This document shows, one piece after another, positions 18,434 through 26,279 of a DNA stretch of 57,552 nt. Source of the stretch: Alphaproteobacteria bacterium (GTDB lineage Bacteria > Pseudomonadota > Alphaproteobacteria > TMED109); the NCBI GenBank assembly GCA_022824395.1, contig JAJDZX010000062.1, positions 1-57,552 on the forward strand, in the 5' to 3' direction. Each line of letters starts with the position of its first letter. Positions within the stretch are counted from its first letter, which is position 1. Under the pieces are notes generated by a model, which did no database searches, had not been told where the DNA came from, and saw only the letters and a program-made list of their open reading frames with translations. The translations under genes were made by a program, and so were the position numbers.

Positions 18434-18793
18434 ATGAGTGTGGAGAACCTGAAGGAGTACGCGCGCCGCTGCGCCGCCGAACCGGAACTGCGCGACTCGG
18501 CGAAGGCGCTGGGGGCGTCGGATATCGGGGGCCATATCCAGCACGCCGCCGACCTCGGCCTCGACTGGACCGAGGACGACATGATCGCCTTCCGGAAGGA
18601 GGTGCTCGATGCCGAGGGCGACTTCGACAGCCTCACCGAAGAGGAGCTTGAGCAGATCGCGGGCGGTGCGGCGCTGGTCGGCATTGCGATCGCCGTAGCG
18701 GTCGCCGCCACCACCGGGGCCGTCGTCGGCGGACTTGCCGCGGGAGCGACCGCGGGTGGGGTTACGTCGACGACGGGGTCAAACCCGTGGTAA
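18434..18793 (+). CDS. Nif11-type RiPP precursor peptide 1
   Basis: 119 residues with AGGAGG ahead of the ATG. The leader (residues 1-78) has the Nif11-like pattern: MSVENLKEYARRCA, a second helix with DLGLDW, then EEELEQIAGG. The 41-residue core is almost only A, V, G, T, I and L and ends TGSNPW. The GG site suits the C39 exporter at 14310. The composition resembles the cores of polytheonamide-type peptides acted on by PoyD-like epimerases. It is first of five tandem homologues, so it is probably the lead gene of the array. Which residues are modified cannot be read from sequence. Confidence 0.9.
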   Translation: MSVENLKEYARRCAAEPELRDSAKALGASDIGGHIQHAADLGLDWTEDDMIAFRKEVLDAEGDFDSLTEEELEQIAGGAALVGIAIAVAVAATTGAVVGGLAAGATAGGVTSTTGSNPW

Positions 18794-18846
18794 AGCGCGC
18801 TTGAACGGCGCCACGGTTGCAGTCCGGACAAGAGGAGGCCGACGAC

Positions 18847-19197
18847 ATGAGCGTAGCGAACCTGAAGGAGTATGCGCGCCGGTGCGCGACCGAGCCGGAA
18901 TTGTGCGCCAGGGCCAAGGCGATCGGGACGACGGATATCGAGGAACACATGCGGCATGCCGACGGCCTGGGCCTTGACTGGACGATGGACGACATGGCCG
19001 CCTTCCGGAAGGAAGTGCTCGATGCCGAGGGCGACTTCGACAGCCTCAGCGAGGAGGAGCTGGAGCAGATCGCAGGCGGGGTCGTGGCGGCGCTCGTGGC
19101 TGTCACGATCGGTATCGTCGCCGGGGCCGCCGCCGGAGGCGCCGTCGGAGTCGCCGCGGGCGGCGCGGCGGCGGCGGGGGCCGGATCGGCCTGGTAG
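18847..19197 (+). CDS. Nif11-type RiPP precursor peptide 2
   Basis: 116 residues from the ATG at 18847 (GAGGAGG ahead; the frame opens earlier without a site). The leader is nearly identical to its neighbours and ends EEELEQIAGG. The 38-residue core is the most Ala/Gly-rich of the set, with runs such as GAAAGGAVGVAAGGAAAAG, and ends GSAW. It has only one Thr and one Ser, so hydroxyl-based modifications have few sites here while epimerisation would have many. It carries a Cys in the leader (PELCARA) that the other leaders lack at that position. Confidence 0.9.
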   Translation: MSVANLKEYARRCATEPELCARAKAIGTTDIEEHMRHADGLGLDWTMDDMAAFRKEVLDAEGDFDSLSEEELEQIAGGVVAALVAVTIGIVAGAAAGGAVGVAAGGAAAAGAGSAW

Positions 19198-19250
19198 CGA
19201 CGTCGGTCGATCCGGTTTCTGAAGCCTGGAGCAATGTGGAGGCTGCCGAC

Positions 19251-19616
19251 ATGAGCGTGGAAAACCTGAAGGAATACGCGCGCCGGTGCGCGACCGAACC
19301 CGAATTGCGCGCCGTGGCGAGGGAGTTGGGGGCTTCGGATGTCGACGGTCATGTCCGGCACGCCGCGGACCTGGGGCTCGACTGGACGATGACCGACATG
19401 ATCGCCTTCCGGAAGGAAGTGATCGATGCCGAAGACGGCTTCGACGGCCTTACCGAAGAGGATATGGAGCAGATCGCGGGCGGCGCGGTCACCACCACCG
19501 CCGTGGCGGTCGGCGCCGCCGTGGGTGCCGTCGCGCTGGCCGGCGCGGTTTCGGCGGGCGTGGTCGGAGGCGCGGTCGGAGGAGGAATCGCGGCTACCAC
19601 CGGTTCGGCCTGGTAG
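19251..19616 (+). CDS. Nif11-type RiPP precursor peptide 3
   Basis: 121 residues. The leader ends EEDMEQIAGG, and the 43-residue core begins AVTTTAVAVG and ends ATTGSAW. A TGGAGG-type site precedes the ATG. The core shows frequent V/A alternation through its middle, then a glycine-rich second half, consistent with an alternating L/D beta-helix (inference). It sits 53 bases after precursor 2; the spacers between precursors 2, 3, 4 and 5 are themselves similar (CATCCG-type stretches), showing tandem duplication of a gene-plus-spacer unit. Confidence 0.9.
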   Translation: MSVENLKEYARRCATEPELRAVARELGASDVDGHVRHAADLGLDWTMTDMIAFRKEVIDAEDGFDGLTEEDMEQIAGGAVTTTAVAVGAAVGAVALAGAVSAGVVGGAVGGGIAATTGSAW

Positions 19617-19667
19617 CGACATCCGTTCATCCGATTTTGGGGCTTGGGGGAATTCGGAGTCGAGCGC

Positions 19668-20033
19668 ATGAGCGTTGAAGACTTGAAGGAGTACGCGCGC
19701 CGGTGCGCGACCGAGCCGGAGCTGCGCGCCGCGGCGAGGGAGTTGGGGGCTTCGGATATCGAGGGCCATGTCCGGCACGCCGCGGGCCTGGGCCTCGACT
19801 GGACGATGGACGACATGGCCGCCTTCCGGAAGGAAGTGCTCGATGCCGAGGGCGACTTCGACAGCCTCAGCGAGGAGGAGTTGGAGCAGGTCGCGGGCGG
19901 CGCGGTATCCACTACCGTCGCGATTGTCGCCGGAATCCTGGCAACGGTCGCGGGTGGCGCCGTGGTCGGCGCGGCCGCCGGCGGAGCCGTGGTCGGGGGG
20001 ACGGTTGCGGCAACCGGCGGGTCGGGTTGGTAG
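19668..20033 (+). CDS. Nif11-type RiPP precursor peptide 4
   Basis: 121 residues. The leader MSVEDLKEYARRCA ends EEELEQVAGG. The 43-residue core begins AVSTTVAIVAGILATV and ends GGSGW. The ribosome site (GGAG, about 12 bases ahead) is weaker than in its neighbours, so it may be made at a lower level. Leader and core closely match precursor 3, probably by recent duplication. Confidence 0.9.
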   Translation: MSVEDLKEYARRCATEPELRAAARELGASDIEGHVRHAAGLGLDWTMDDMAAFRKEVLDAEGDFDSLSEEELEQVAGGAVSTTVAIVAGILATVAGGAVVGAAAGGAVVGGTVAATGGSGW

Positions 20034-20096
20034 AGGCGACTGGTCATCCGACTTCGAAAGCTCGGTGCAGCTGGCAATTCGAAGGAGGCCGACGAC

Positions 20097-20426
20097 ATGA
20101 GCGTTGAGAATTTGAAGGAGTACGCGCGCCGGTGCGCGACCGAACCCGAGTTGGGCGCCGTGGCGAAGGAGTTGGGGGCTTCGGATCTCGAGGGCCATGT
20201 CCGGCACGCCGCGGGCCTGGGCCTCGACTGGACGATCGACGACATGGTCGCCTTCCGCAAGGAAATGCTCGATGCCGAAGACGGCTGCGGCAGCCTCGCC
20301 GAAGAGGAGCTGGAGCAGACCGTGGGCGGCACGTCCACCATTTCCGCCGCGGCTGTCGTGGCCGGCAGCACGGCTGTGGCCACAACGGGGGGTGTCGTGG
20401 CGACCGTCGGCGACGCCTGGGGTTAG
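20097..20426 (+). CDS. Nif11-type RiPP precursor peptide 5 (divergent)
   Basis: 109 residues with a strong AAGGAGG site. The leader has drifted at its end: AEDGCGSLAEEELEQTVGG instead of SLxEEELEQxAGG, including a Cys. The 31-residue core (starting TSTISAAAVV) is the shortest, is richer in Ser and Thr, and ends GDAWG. The conserved Trp is therefore second to last instead of last. It may be a variant product or a gene beginning to decay; the GG site itself remains. Confidence 0.85.
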   Translation: MSVENLKEYARRCATEPELGAVAKELGASDLEGHVRHAAGLGLDWTIDDMVAFRKEMLDAEDGCGSLAEEELEQTVGGTSTISAAAVVAGSTAVATTGGVVATVGDAWG

Positions 20427-20702
20427 CGATCCGGAAGCAGACGCACGAGTTTGGAGAGCCTTGCGAGTATGTGCGCCTCTGCGCGGCCGGGCCCGGGTTC
20501 CGCCGGCGGCGGGCAGGACCGGTAAGACGCTGCCGCCGGCCGACAGCCTGACCGGGAGGCATGGCAACGCGGTCCGCGACACCGCCGCCGGGTGTCGGAT
20601 GCCGTCGCGTCCATCCTCGGGGACGGTGGCCTTTCCGCGGAGTCTCCACCGGCGTCGCCCGGTCGTTGCGGCCGGCGGCGCGGAATCCGGGTTTATCGAT
20701 TC

Positions 20703-21662
20703 GTGACCGAACTCCTCCTGCCGCTGGGTCTTGCCGTGGGCCTGCCGCTGCTGCTGTCGGGCGTGGTGGCCTTCCGCCGGCCGGTCAGCCTGCTGGATTG
20801 GCTGCTGTCCGCCCTGTTGTGCGGGGGAATCGCGGTTTACATGTATCTGGCGAGCCCCGTCTGGGCCTGGATCGGCGTCGGCTGGCGGGTTCTGCCGCCG
20901 ACCGCCGCCGCTGCCGCGGTACTCTGGTCGGCCCGGCGCCTTCGGACGTATGCCTTCCTGCCGCCCGCAAGGCGCTGGCCGCTGGCGGGCACCGCGCTCC
21001 GTTGCGCGACGGTTGTGCTGGTAGCGGGACTGCTGGTCGAATTCCGCATGGCCGGCCTCGCCCCGGCCGGGGCGGTCGATCTGCAGTTCCCGCTGGAGGG
21101 CGGGCGTTTCGCGGTCCTGCACGGCGGCGGGGCCTTGGCGCTGAACCATCATCGCACCGTCCCGGCGCAGGCGTATGCCATCGACATCGTCGGGCTGAAC
21201 GATCGGGGGCGCCGCGCGCGGGGCGTGCGGCCGGAGGCGCTCGACGCCTACGAGATCTTCGGTCGGGTCGTCGTCGCTCCCTGTCACGGCATCGTGTCGG
21301 GCATGTCGGACGGGATGCCCGACGCGCCCGTCGGCCTACGCGGCCCGCCGCCTGCGGCGCCTGCGGGCAATCACGTGCGGCTGGCCTGTCGCATCGGAGG
21401 CGACGAGATCACCGTTCTGTTCGCCCACTTTCAGCGCGGCGGCGTGGCCGTGGCCCGCGGCGACCGGGTCCGGCGCGGGGCGCCGCTTGGCCGGGTGGGG
21501 AATTCCGGCAACTCGACGGAGCCGCATCTTCACGTACACGCGGTGCGGGGCCGCGCCGTCGAGTTGAAGGCGGCGCTCGCCACCGCCGAGGCCGTGCCGC
21601 TGACTTTCGGCGGACGGTTTCTGACCCGCAATGACATCGTGCGCGTTCCTAGCCGGCCATGA
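20703..21662 (+). CDS. Membrane-anchored M23 (LytM-like) peptidase
   Basis: From the GTG at 20703 the protein is 319 residues; the frame also opens at a GTG at 20592, and neither start has a good ribosome site. Three to four transmembrane helices occupy about residues 1-120. The C-terminal domain has the M23 layout: PCHGIVSGMSDGMPD, then GNHVRL, VLFAHFQRGGV, GRVGNSGNSTEPHLHVHAVRG. The HLHVH motif and the upstream His of FAHF are present. The first HxxxD of the metal site is not clear, so activity is uncertain. It follows the precursor array on the same strand and overlaps the next gene by four bases (ATGA). It may trim the peptides or give self-protection at the cell wall (inference). Confidence 0.75.
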   Translation: MTELLLPLGLAVGLPLLLSGVVAFRRPVSLLDWLLSALLCGGIAVYMYLASPVWAWIGVGWRVLPPTAAAAAVLWSARRLRTYAFLPPARRWPLAGTALRCATVVLVAGLLVEFRMAGLAPAGAVDLQFPLEGGRFAVLHGGGALALNHHRTVPAQAYAIDIVGLNDRGRRARGVRPEALDAYEIFGRVVVAPCHGIVSGMSDGMPDAPVGLRGPPPAAPAGNHVRLACRIGGDEITVLFAHFQRGGVAVARGDRVRRGAPLGRVGNSGNSTEPHLHVHAVRGRAVELKAALATAEAVPLTFGGRFLTRNDIVRVPSRP

Positions 21663-22849
21663 AGCCGTTCGAACTCCTGCCCGACCTCGATCCCCTTGCC
21701 AATGTGCAGCCCGAGCCGTCGCTGCCGCCGCCGCCGTCATGCGCCCGCCTGTCGGACGTGCTGACGCTGGTGGAGCCGCGACTCGGTGCGGCCCTGCTGG
21801 ATGCTCCGGGCCGGGCCGCCCTGCGCCATGTCGCGGACCGCCTTTCCGCCCATCTGTCCTGCTTCTGGGGGCTCGAGATACGGCTCGGCGATCCCGCCCC
21901 GCGCGCCGATTTCCTGTGGGAGGTGGCGCAGGGAAACGGCGGCATCCCGACGCTGGCGGGCCGCAATCCCCACGACCCGGCGGCCGATGCCACCGGCGCC
22001 CTGCGGGAGCGGTCGCCCTTCTGGCGGGAGCTCGGCCGCTTCGCGGGAGAATGGCTGGACGGCCCGGACTGGCGCCGGCGAGTGGCCAACATCTGGCTGG
22101 AGGTCGATGCAGCCGCGGCGGACGCGCGGCTCGATGCGCAACTGGACCGGCCGAGCCTGTTCTGGGGATGGAATCCTCAAGAAGCGGGCTCGGACCGCGA
22201 GCTGCTGGCCCATCTGGCGATGCTGGGCCGCCGCTTCTATGGGCTGGAGCTGGACCAGGCCCGGATCGATGCCGCCGCCGCCATCCCCGCGAGCGGCGTG
22301 GCATTCCAGGTGGGCGTCATGGGCGCGCGGGCGAATCCGGCCGTGCGGCTATGCGTGAAGAATCTCGATGCCGGGATGACGGACCGCTGGCTCGCCGCGA
22401 TCGGTTGGCCGGGGAACCGGGCGCTCCTGCGCGACACCCTGGCCCGGCTGGCGCCCGTGTGCGGCGCGATCGCCTTGGACGTGGATATCCTGCCGGACCG
22501 CGTGGGCCCGAAGCTGGGGATCGAGGTCTACAGCGCCGAGCGCATGCTGTCCGTGGACACCTGGCGGCCACTCCATGACGAGTTGCTCGCGCAGGGGCTC
22601 GCGCGGGGGGACAAGCTGGCCGCGTTGGCGAACTTCCCGTGGCATCGCCGGTACCGGCAGTTGAATGCGTGGCGCCGTACCCCGCCCCTCGGGTACCCGA
22701 TACTGGTCACGAACCTGCACCATCTGAAGCTCGTCTTCGTGGAGGATGCGGTGATCGAGGCCAAGGCGTATCTGGCCGTCTTCCGCCCCGTCATCGACTA
22801 TTCCCCGACCCGGGGCCACCAGATGGATGGCGGGGGCGGTTGGCTCTGA
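21659..22849 (+). CDS. Unknown protein coupled to the precursor array
   Basis: 396 residues, overlapping the M23 gene as ATGA and therefore made together with it. I do not recognise the family. No signal peptide or membrane helix is seen, so it is cytosolic. The middle (about residues 215-330) alternates short hydrophobic strands with VKNLDAGMTDRWLAAIGWPG and KLGIEVYSAERM, and the C-terminus contains PILVTNLHHLKLVFVED and a closing KAYLAVFRPV. Trp is frequent. Its position between the precursors and the epimerase suggests a role in precursor binding or modification (inference). Length and globular layout are compatible with an enzyme or a substrate-binding scaffold. Confidence 0.7.
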   Translation: MKPFELLPDLDPLANVQPEPSLPPPPSCARLSDVLTLVEPRLGAALLDAPGRAALRHVADRLSAHLSCFWGLEIRLGDPAPRADFLWEVAQGNGGIPTLAGRNPHDPAADATGALRERSPFWRELGRFAGEWLDGPDWRRRVANIWLEVDAAAADARLDAQLDRPSLFWGWNPQEAGSDRELLAHLAMLGRRFYGLELDQARIDAAAAIPASGVAFQVGVMGARANPAVRLCVKNLDAGMTDRWLAAIGWPGNRALLRDTLARLAPVCGAIALDVDILPDRVGPKLGIEVYSAERMLSVDTWRPLHDELLAQGLARGDKLAALANFPWHRRYRQLNAWRRTPPLGYPILVTNLHHLKLVFVEDAVIEAKAYLAVFRPVIDYSPTRGHQMDGGGGWL

Positions 22850-22862
22850 CCGCGCCCCCGCC

Positions 22863-24572
22863 TCAAGCGGCTCTCGCCAGCGGCTCGCGCAGCGAATGGT
22901 CCCTGGCTTCCTGCCGGGTGCGGTAGTCGCGGGCGATCGCCAGCTCGCACAGGTACCCCTTCTTGAACAGCAAATCGAGCATGGTCATCGCCGCCACCGG
23001 CCCGACCAGGGGGTTGTCCGACAGGGCGTCGAGCACCTGCTCGTAGGTGCGGTCGCCCCGACCGATCAGTTCGGCCGTGCGGAGATGCAACTCGCCCCGG
23101 CGGAAATCGCGCCGCACCGTCGGCGAGAGCAGGGTGAAGCCGTCCGGCTGCGGCACCATCTTCAGGTCGTCGCGCCACCGCACCGGCATCTCGGGGTAGG
23201 GCGTCACCGCCATGCTGCGCCCGACCATCCGCTTCATCGCCGCCTCGAAACCGTCCGGTCCCGGGTCGAAAGTGGCCTCGTCGAAGACCCGGTAGCCGTA
23301 GCGGTGCTCCATCGAGGTGTAGCAGGGGCTGATCAGCTTCACCGTGCGGTTCACCATGTTCACCAGCGGGCCCGAGATGCAGGCGATCGAGCCCTGCGGC
23401 GGCCGGAATCCTTCGGGCAGGTTCTCGAAATCCACATCCCGCAGGTCGTCCGCCTCGACGAGCTGCTGCAGCATCCGCTCGCGCCCGCCGGGCACCTTGG
23501 CGCGGAATACCTCCGCATCCTTCTGCTGCATCAGCAGCGTGGTGTCCCGCATCTCCATTGGCGTGAAGGTCTTGTGCAGGCGCTGCATGATCTTGCGCGA
23601 CAGCACGCTGATCCGCGGCCATTGGGAGGGTATCGTGGAGTAGTAGCCGATCAGCTCTCCGACCCAGTCCGCGTCGGCCCGCGCGGTCGCGGTGCAGAGC
23701 ACCGCGCCGGTCAACTCCTGCCAGAACCGCAGCAGCTTCACGTAATGCGGGTTGTCGTGCGGCTCGGTGCTCCAATACAGCATGCCGTGCGCCGCGGGCC
23801 AGCCCAGCACGTTGACCATGCCGGAGGCGACCGCCCGCACCTGCTCGCGGTTCTCGGGACGGGAAAGGTCGAAAACGGTCTGCAGCTTGCCCGCGTCGAA
23901 GGCGCAGAAGCCGCACTGGACCGAGCAACCCACCGCCATTTCCACGGCGTGACACGGATGATCGAGGGACCAGCCAAACCAGTCCAGTTCGTTGCGCACC
24001 GCCGCAACCCGGCGGGCGCGCCATGCATTGTACTCGGGGCTGAGCGTCGGTCTGGCGGTGACCAGCAGCTTCTGGATCAGCCGCATGCGCTCGCAACGGT
24101 GCCGCCACGCATACCAGATCCGGAGCTCGGGATAGGGCGCCACGGCGGCGCGAATGTCCTCCGGCACATCCTCGAAGCTGTCGTGATGGGCTATCAGCGC
24201 GGGGATGCGTTCGACCACATCGGGCCGGGTCCACAGCAGCTCCATCGCCTCGGGATCGAAGGTCACGCCGATATCCTTCAGCATCCGGCGCTGCTCGTCG
24301 GTGAACTGTCCCCCCGCATCCAGCGCCTCGCGGAAGCCGCGGTCGCCCTCGCAGCACTCCAGGAAACGCTTGACCTCGGCCATCGTGCGCACTTCGTCGG
24401 AACTCATGTCCGCGAAGGTGTCGGCGTAGCTGTAGCCGTAGCTGGCACGCATCTCGTCCACGGCGAAGACGCGCCGGACAGTCTCGCTTTCGTCACCAGT
24501 GGGGACTGAGGCGCGGCGGGCCTCCGTCTGGGTGACAGGGGCCTCGGATACGTGAGCGGTGACGGTTCCCAT
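22863..24572 (-). CDS. Radical SAM RiPP epimerase (PoyD-like)
   Basis: 569 residues from the ATG at 24572 (GGGAG ahead; the frame runs on to 25292 without coding character). The radical SAM cluster is CxxxCxxC at Cys216, Cys220 and Cys223 (GCSVQCGFCAFDAG). Overall length, the helical N-terminus and the wide domain match the radical SAM family of RiPP maturation amino-acid epimerases, of which PoyD is the type: it turns L- into D-residues in polytheonamide-like cores (family knowledge). The GxIxxI-type segment PPQGSIACISGP is present. It converges with the unknown gene, with only 13 bases between stops. The nearest substrates are the Ala/Val/Gly cores at 18434-20426. An unassigned radical SAM peptide modification is the alternative. 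Confidence 0.8.
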   Translation of the reverse strand: MGTVTAHVSEAPVTQTEARRASVPTGDESETVRRVFAVDEMRASYGYSYADTFADMSSDEVRTMAEVKRFLECCEGDRGFREALDAGGQFTDEQRRMLKDIGVTFDPEAMELLWTRPDVVERIPALIAHHDSFEDVPEDIRAAVAPYPELRIWYAWRHRCERMRLIQKLLVTARPTLSPEYNAWRARRVAAVRNELDWFGWSLDHPCHAVEMAVGCSVQCGFCAFDAGKLQTVFDLSRPENREQVRAVASGMVNVLGWPAAHGMLYWSTEPHDNPHYVKLLRFWQELTGAVLCTATARADADWVGELIGYYSTIPSQWPRISVLSRKIMQRLHKTFTPMEMRDTTLLMQQKDAEVFRAKVPGGRERMLQQLVEADDLRDVDFENLPEGFRPPQGSIACISGPLVNMVNRTVKLISPCYTSMEHRYGYRVFDEATFDPGPDGFEAAMKRMVGRSMAVTPYPEMPVRWRDDLKMVPQPDGFTLLSPTVRRDFRRGELHLRTAELIGRGDRTYEQVLDALSDNPLVGPVAAMTMLDLLFKKGYLCELAIARDYRTRQEARDHSLREPLARAA

Positions 24573-24842
24573 GTTTGTCTCCCGTATTCGCAGCCTCGAA
24601 CCGCCAACCCCGGGGGCTCTCACGGTGCCCGGACCAGCCTGAAGCGAGCTACATATGCTGACACCGGGAATATACACGAAGAGCTTACGCCATATTCGCC
24701 AATCTGCATGTTTTGCAATGCACAGCATGTGACGCCCCTGGAGCAGAGCATCGCTGCGTTTGCGGGTTCCGGGAACCAATAGCTGACACCGGCTCTGATC
24801 GGAAAACCGGCGGCCTGATCGCCTTCCGGGAGGGTGGAGGTC

Positions 24843-25087
24843 ATGAGCCTGGAGAACCAAGGGGCGCGCGCACCGCCGCACGGTCGAGCCGGAGTCGAGC
24901 GCGGCAGCCGGGAACCGGGGGGCCGGGGTATGGAGGGCCATGTGCGGCAATCCGAAAGCGTCGGGCTCGATTGGAAGGCCGGCGACATGATCACCTTCCA
25001 GAGGGGAGCTATCGGTTCGGAAGGAGATTTCGAGAGCCTCGACGAAGAGGGCCTGGAGCTGTTTGCGGGCATCGCGGCAACGGCCAC
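24843..25087 (+). pseudogene. Degenerate sixth Nif11-type precursor
   Basis: From the ATG at 24843 the frame reads MSLENQGAR, later GMEGHVRQ, VGLDWKAGDMITFQRGAIGS, EGDFESLDEEGLELFAG. Position by position this tracks the leaders of the array (GHVRH, LGLDWTMDDM, EGDFDSLSEEELEQVAGG). The first helix is scrambled and the GG is reduced to AG. After about eight core-like residues (IAATATVA) an IS630 fragment begins. The gene is dead. It lies divergent to the epimerase gene, showing that the array once flanked the epimerase on both sides. Confidence 0.7.
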
Positions 25088-25368
25088 TGTGGCGCCGGCT
25101 GGATCCGGAACGGCTGGTGTTCGTGGACGAGACCTGCATCAAGACCAACATGGCGCCGCTGCGGGGCTGGGCGCCGAAGGGGCATCGCCTGAAGGGCATC
25201 GCACGGCGAGGACGCCGGCATACCCTGACCTTCCTGGCCGGCCTGCGCCGGGACGGGCTGAGCGCACCGTGCGGGTTCGACGGGCTGATCAACCAGCGCG
25301 CCTTTCAGGCGCGGGTCGAGCAGCACCTGGTCCCGACGCTCCGGCCCGGTGACCTCGTCATCCTCGAC

Positions 25369-25908
25369 GAATGTTGAGCAAACAGTAATGGAGAGTTGAG
25401 GTCGTCCGGCGTTGCGCTGGCAGCGGCAGGGCGCAAATCGCTTAACATTTCTATCGGGCTCTCCCTCCATCCTGTTTGATTGGAGAGAGCCAAATGAGCC
25501 GTCGCAACTACCCGACCGAGGGCGCGGAGGCCGCCTCCGGCCCGCCAGGTGATACTGTTCGCGCCTTCATCGAACATCTGCGTGCCACTGGCTTGTCCGC
25601 GAGCCCGATCCGCCATTTCCGTCCTGCGACGCAACACTTTCTAACCTGACTTGGCCTTTGCGGTATCACTGTCGAGACAATCGGCGACACCGTGCTGCGG
25701 TCGTTCCGCCGGCATGACAGCTTGAAATCCTGTCCGGCAACTCCCCACCTGCGATTACCAAAGGCGTGTTCTACGACGTCCCCGACCGGCTGCTTGCGAT
25801 TCCGCAAGACGCGAGATCGCCACGGTAGTGTTGAGTGATCCCAGCCCTGTCGCCTGACAGCGCAAGGTCGGATGACCTCAACTCTCCATTACTGTTTGCA
25901 CAACATTT
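25369..25908. mobile_element. 540-bp element with long terminal inverted repeats
   Basis: It sits inside the IS630 transposase. The ends are 39-bp inverted repeats (25369-25407 and 25870-25908) sharing GCAAACAGTAATGGAGAGTT, with three mismatches, and continue as a weaker repeat for about 25 bases more. It is flanked by a six-base direct duplication CTCGAC (25363-25368 and 25909-25914), as left by transposition. It contains only a fragment of a tyrosine-recombinase-like gene. A non-autonomous derivative of a larger integrase-carrying element is likely. Confidence 0.8.
25494..25649 (+). pseudogene. Tyrosine recombinase N-terminal fragment
   Basis: 51 residues from an ATG with GGAGAGAG ahead. 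The segment AFIEHLRATGLSASPIRHFR, then TQHFLT, is the SAM-like core-binding start of XerC/D-type integrases. A stop replaces the Trp expected after FLT; the frame then continues as LGLCGITVETIGDTVLRSFRRHD. No catalytic domain remains. It lies wholly inside the inverted-repeat element and probably derives from that element's own mobility gene. Confidence 0.6.
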
Positions 25909-26279
25909 CTCGACAACCTCGCCGTCCACAAGGGCAAGGACGTCCGCCGGGCGATCCGCAACGTGGGCGCCTGGGTGTGGTTCCTGTCTCCGTGCTCGCC
26001 GGATCTTAATTCGATCAAGCAGGCTTTCGCCAAAATCAAACACTCTTGTGAGGACCGTTATGCGGGCTGAAGCGGGGGCCGGTGTCCAGCGCGATAGCGC
26101 AGGCCGCGCCGGAGCACGACCCGTGGAACCGTTCATCGACCTGGGATGCCGCGCGCCGCCGCCTCACGCGTCCCATTACATTTAGTTATCGTGTGATATG
26201 AATATCTAGTCATAGGGTAAACATAAATTACGGCGTTATATTGGTCAGCGGCGCGTCCGGCTGTGCAGGGAGAGCGACG

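Larger units (their letters stand above)
25088..26070 (+). mobile_element. IS630-family transposase remnant, interrupted
   Basis: Two collinear pieces of one transposase. 25088-25368 starts at the first catalytic block (LVFVDETCIKTNMAPLRGW) and runs to VEQHLVPTLRPGDLVILD. 25912-26070 continues with DNLAVHKGKDVRRAI, FLSPCSPDLNSIKQAF and KIKHS. The middle 540 bases are a separate inserted element. The N-terminal DNA-binding part is missing, and the last catalytic Glu (NPIEQ in the family) has become Lys (NSIKQ). The remnant cannot be active. Confidence 0.8.

Noticed and set aside
22827..24509. Plus-strand open frame of 560 codons
   Set aside because: Antisense of the radical SAM gene; His/Arg/Gln-rich without domain.
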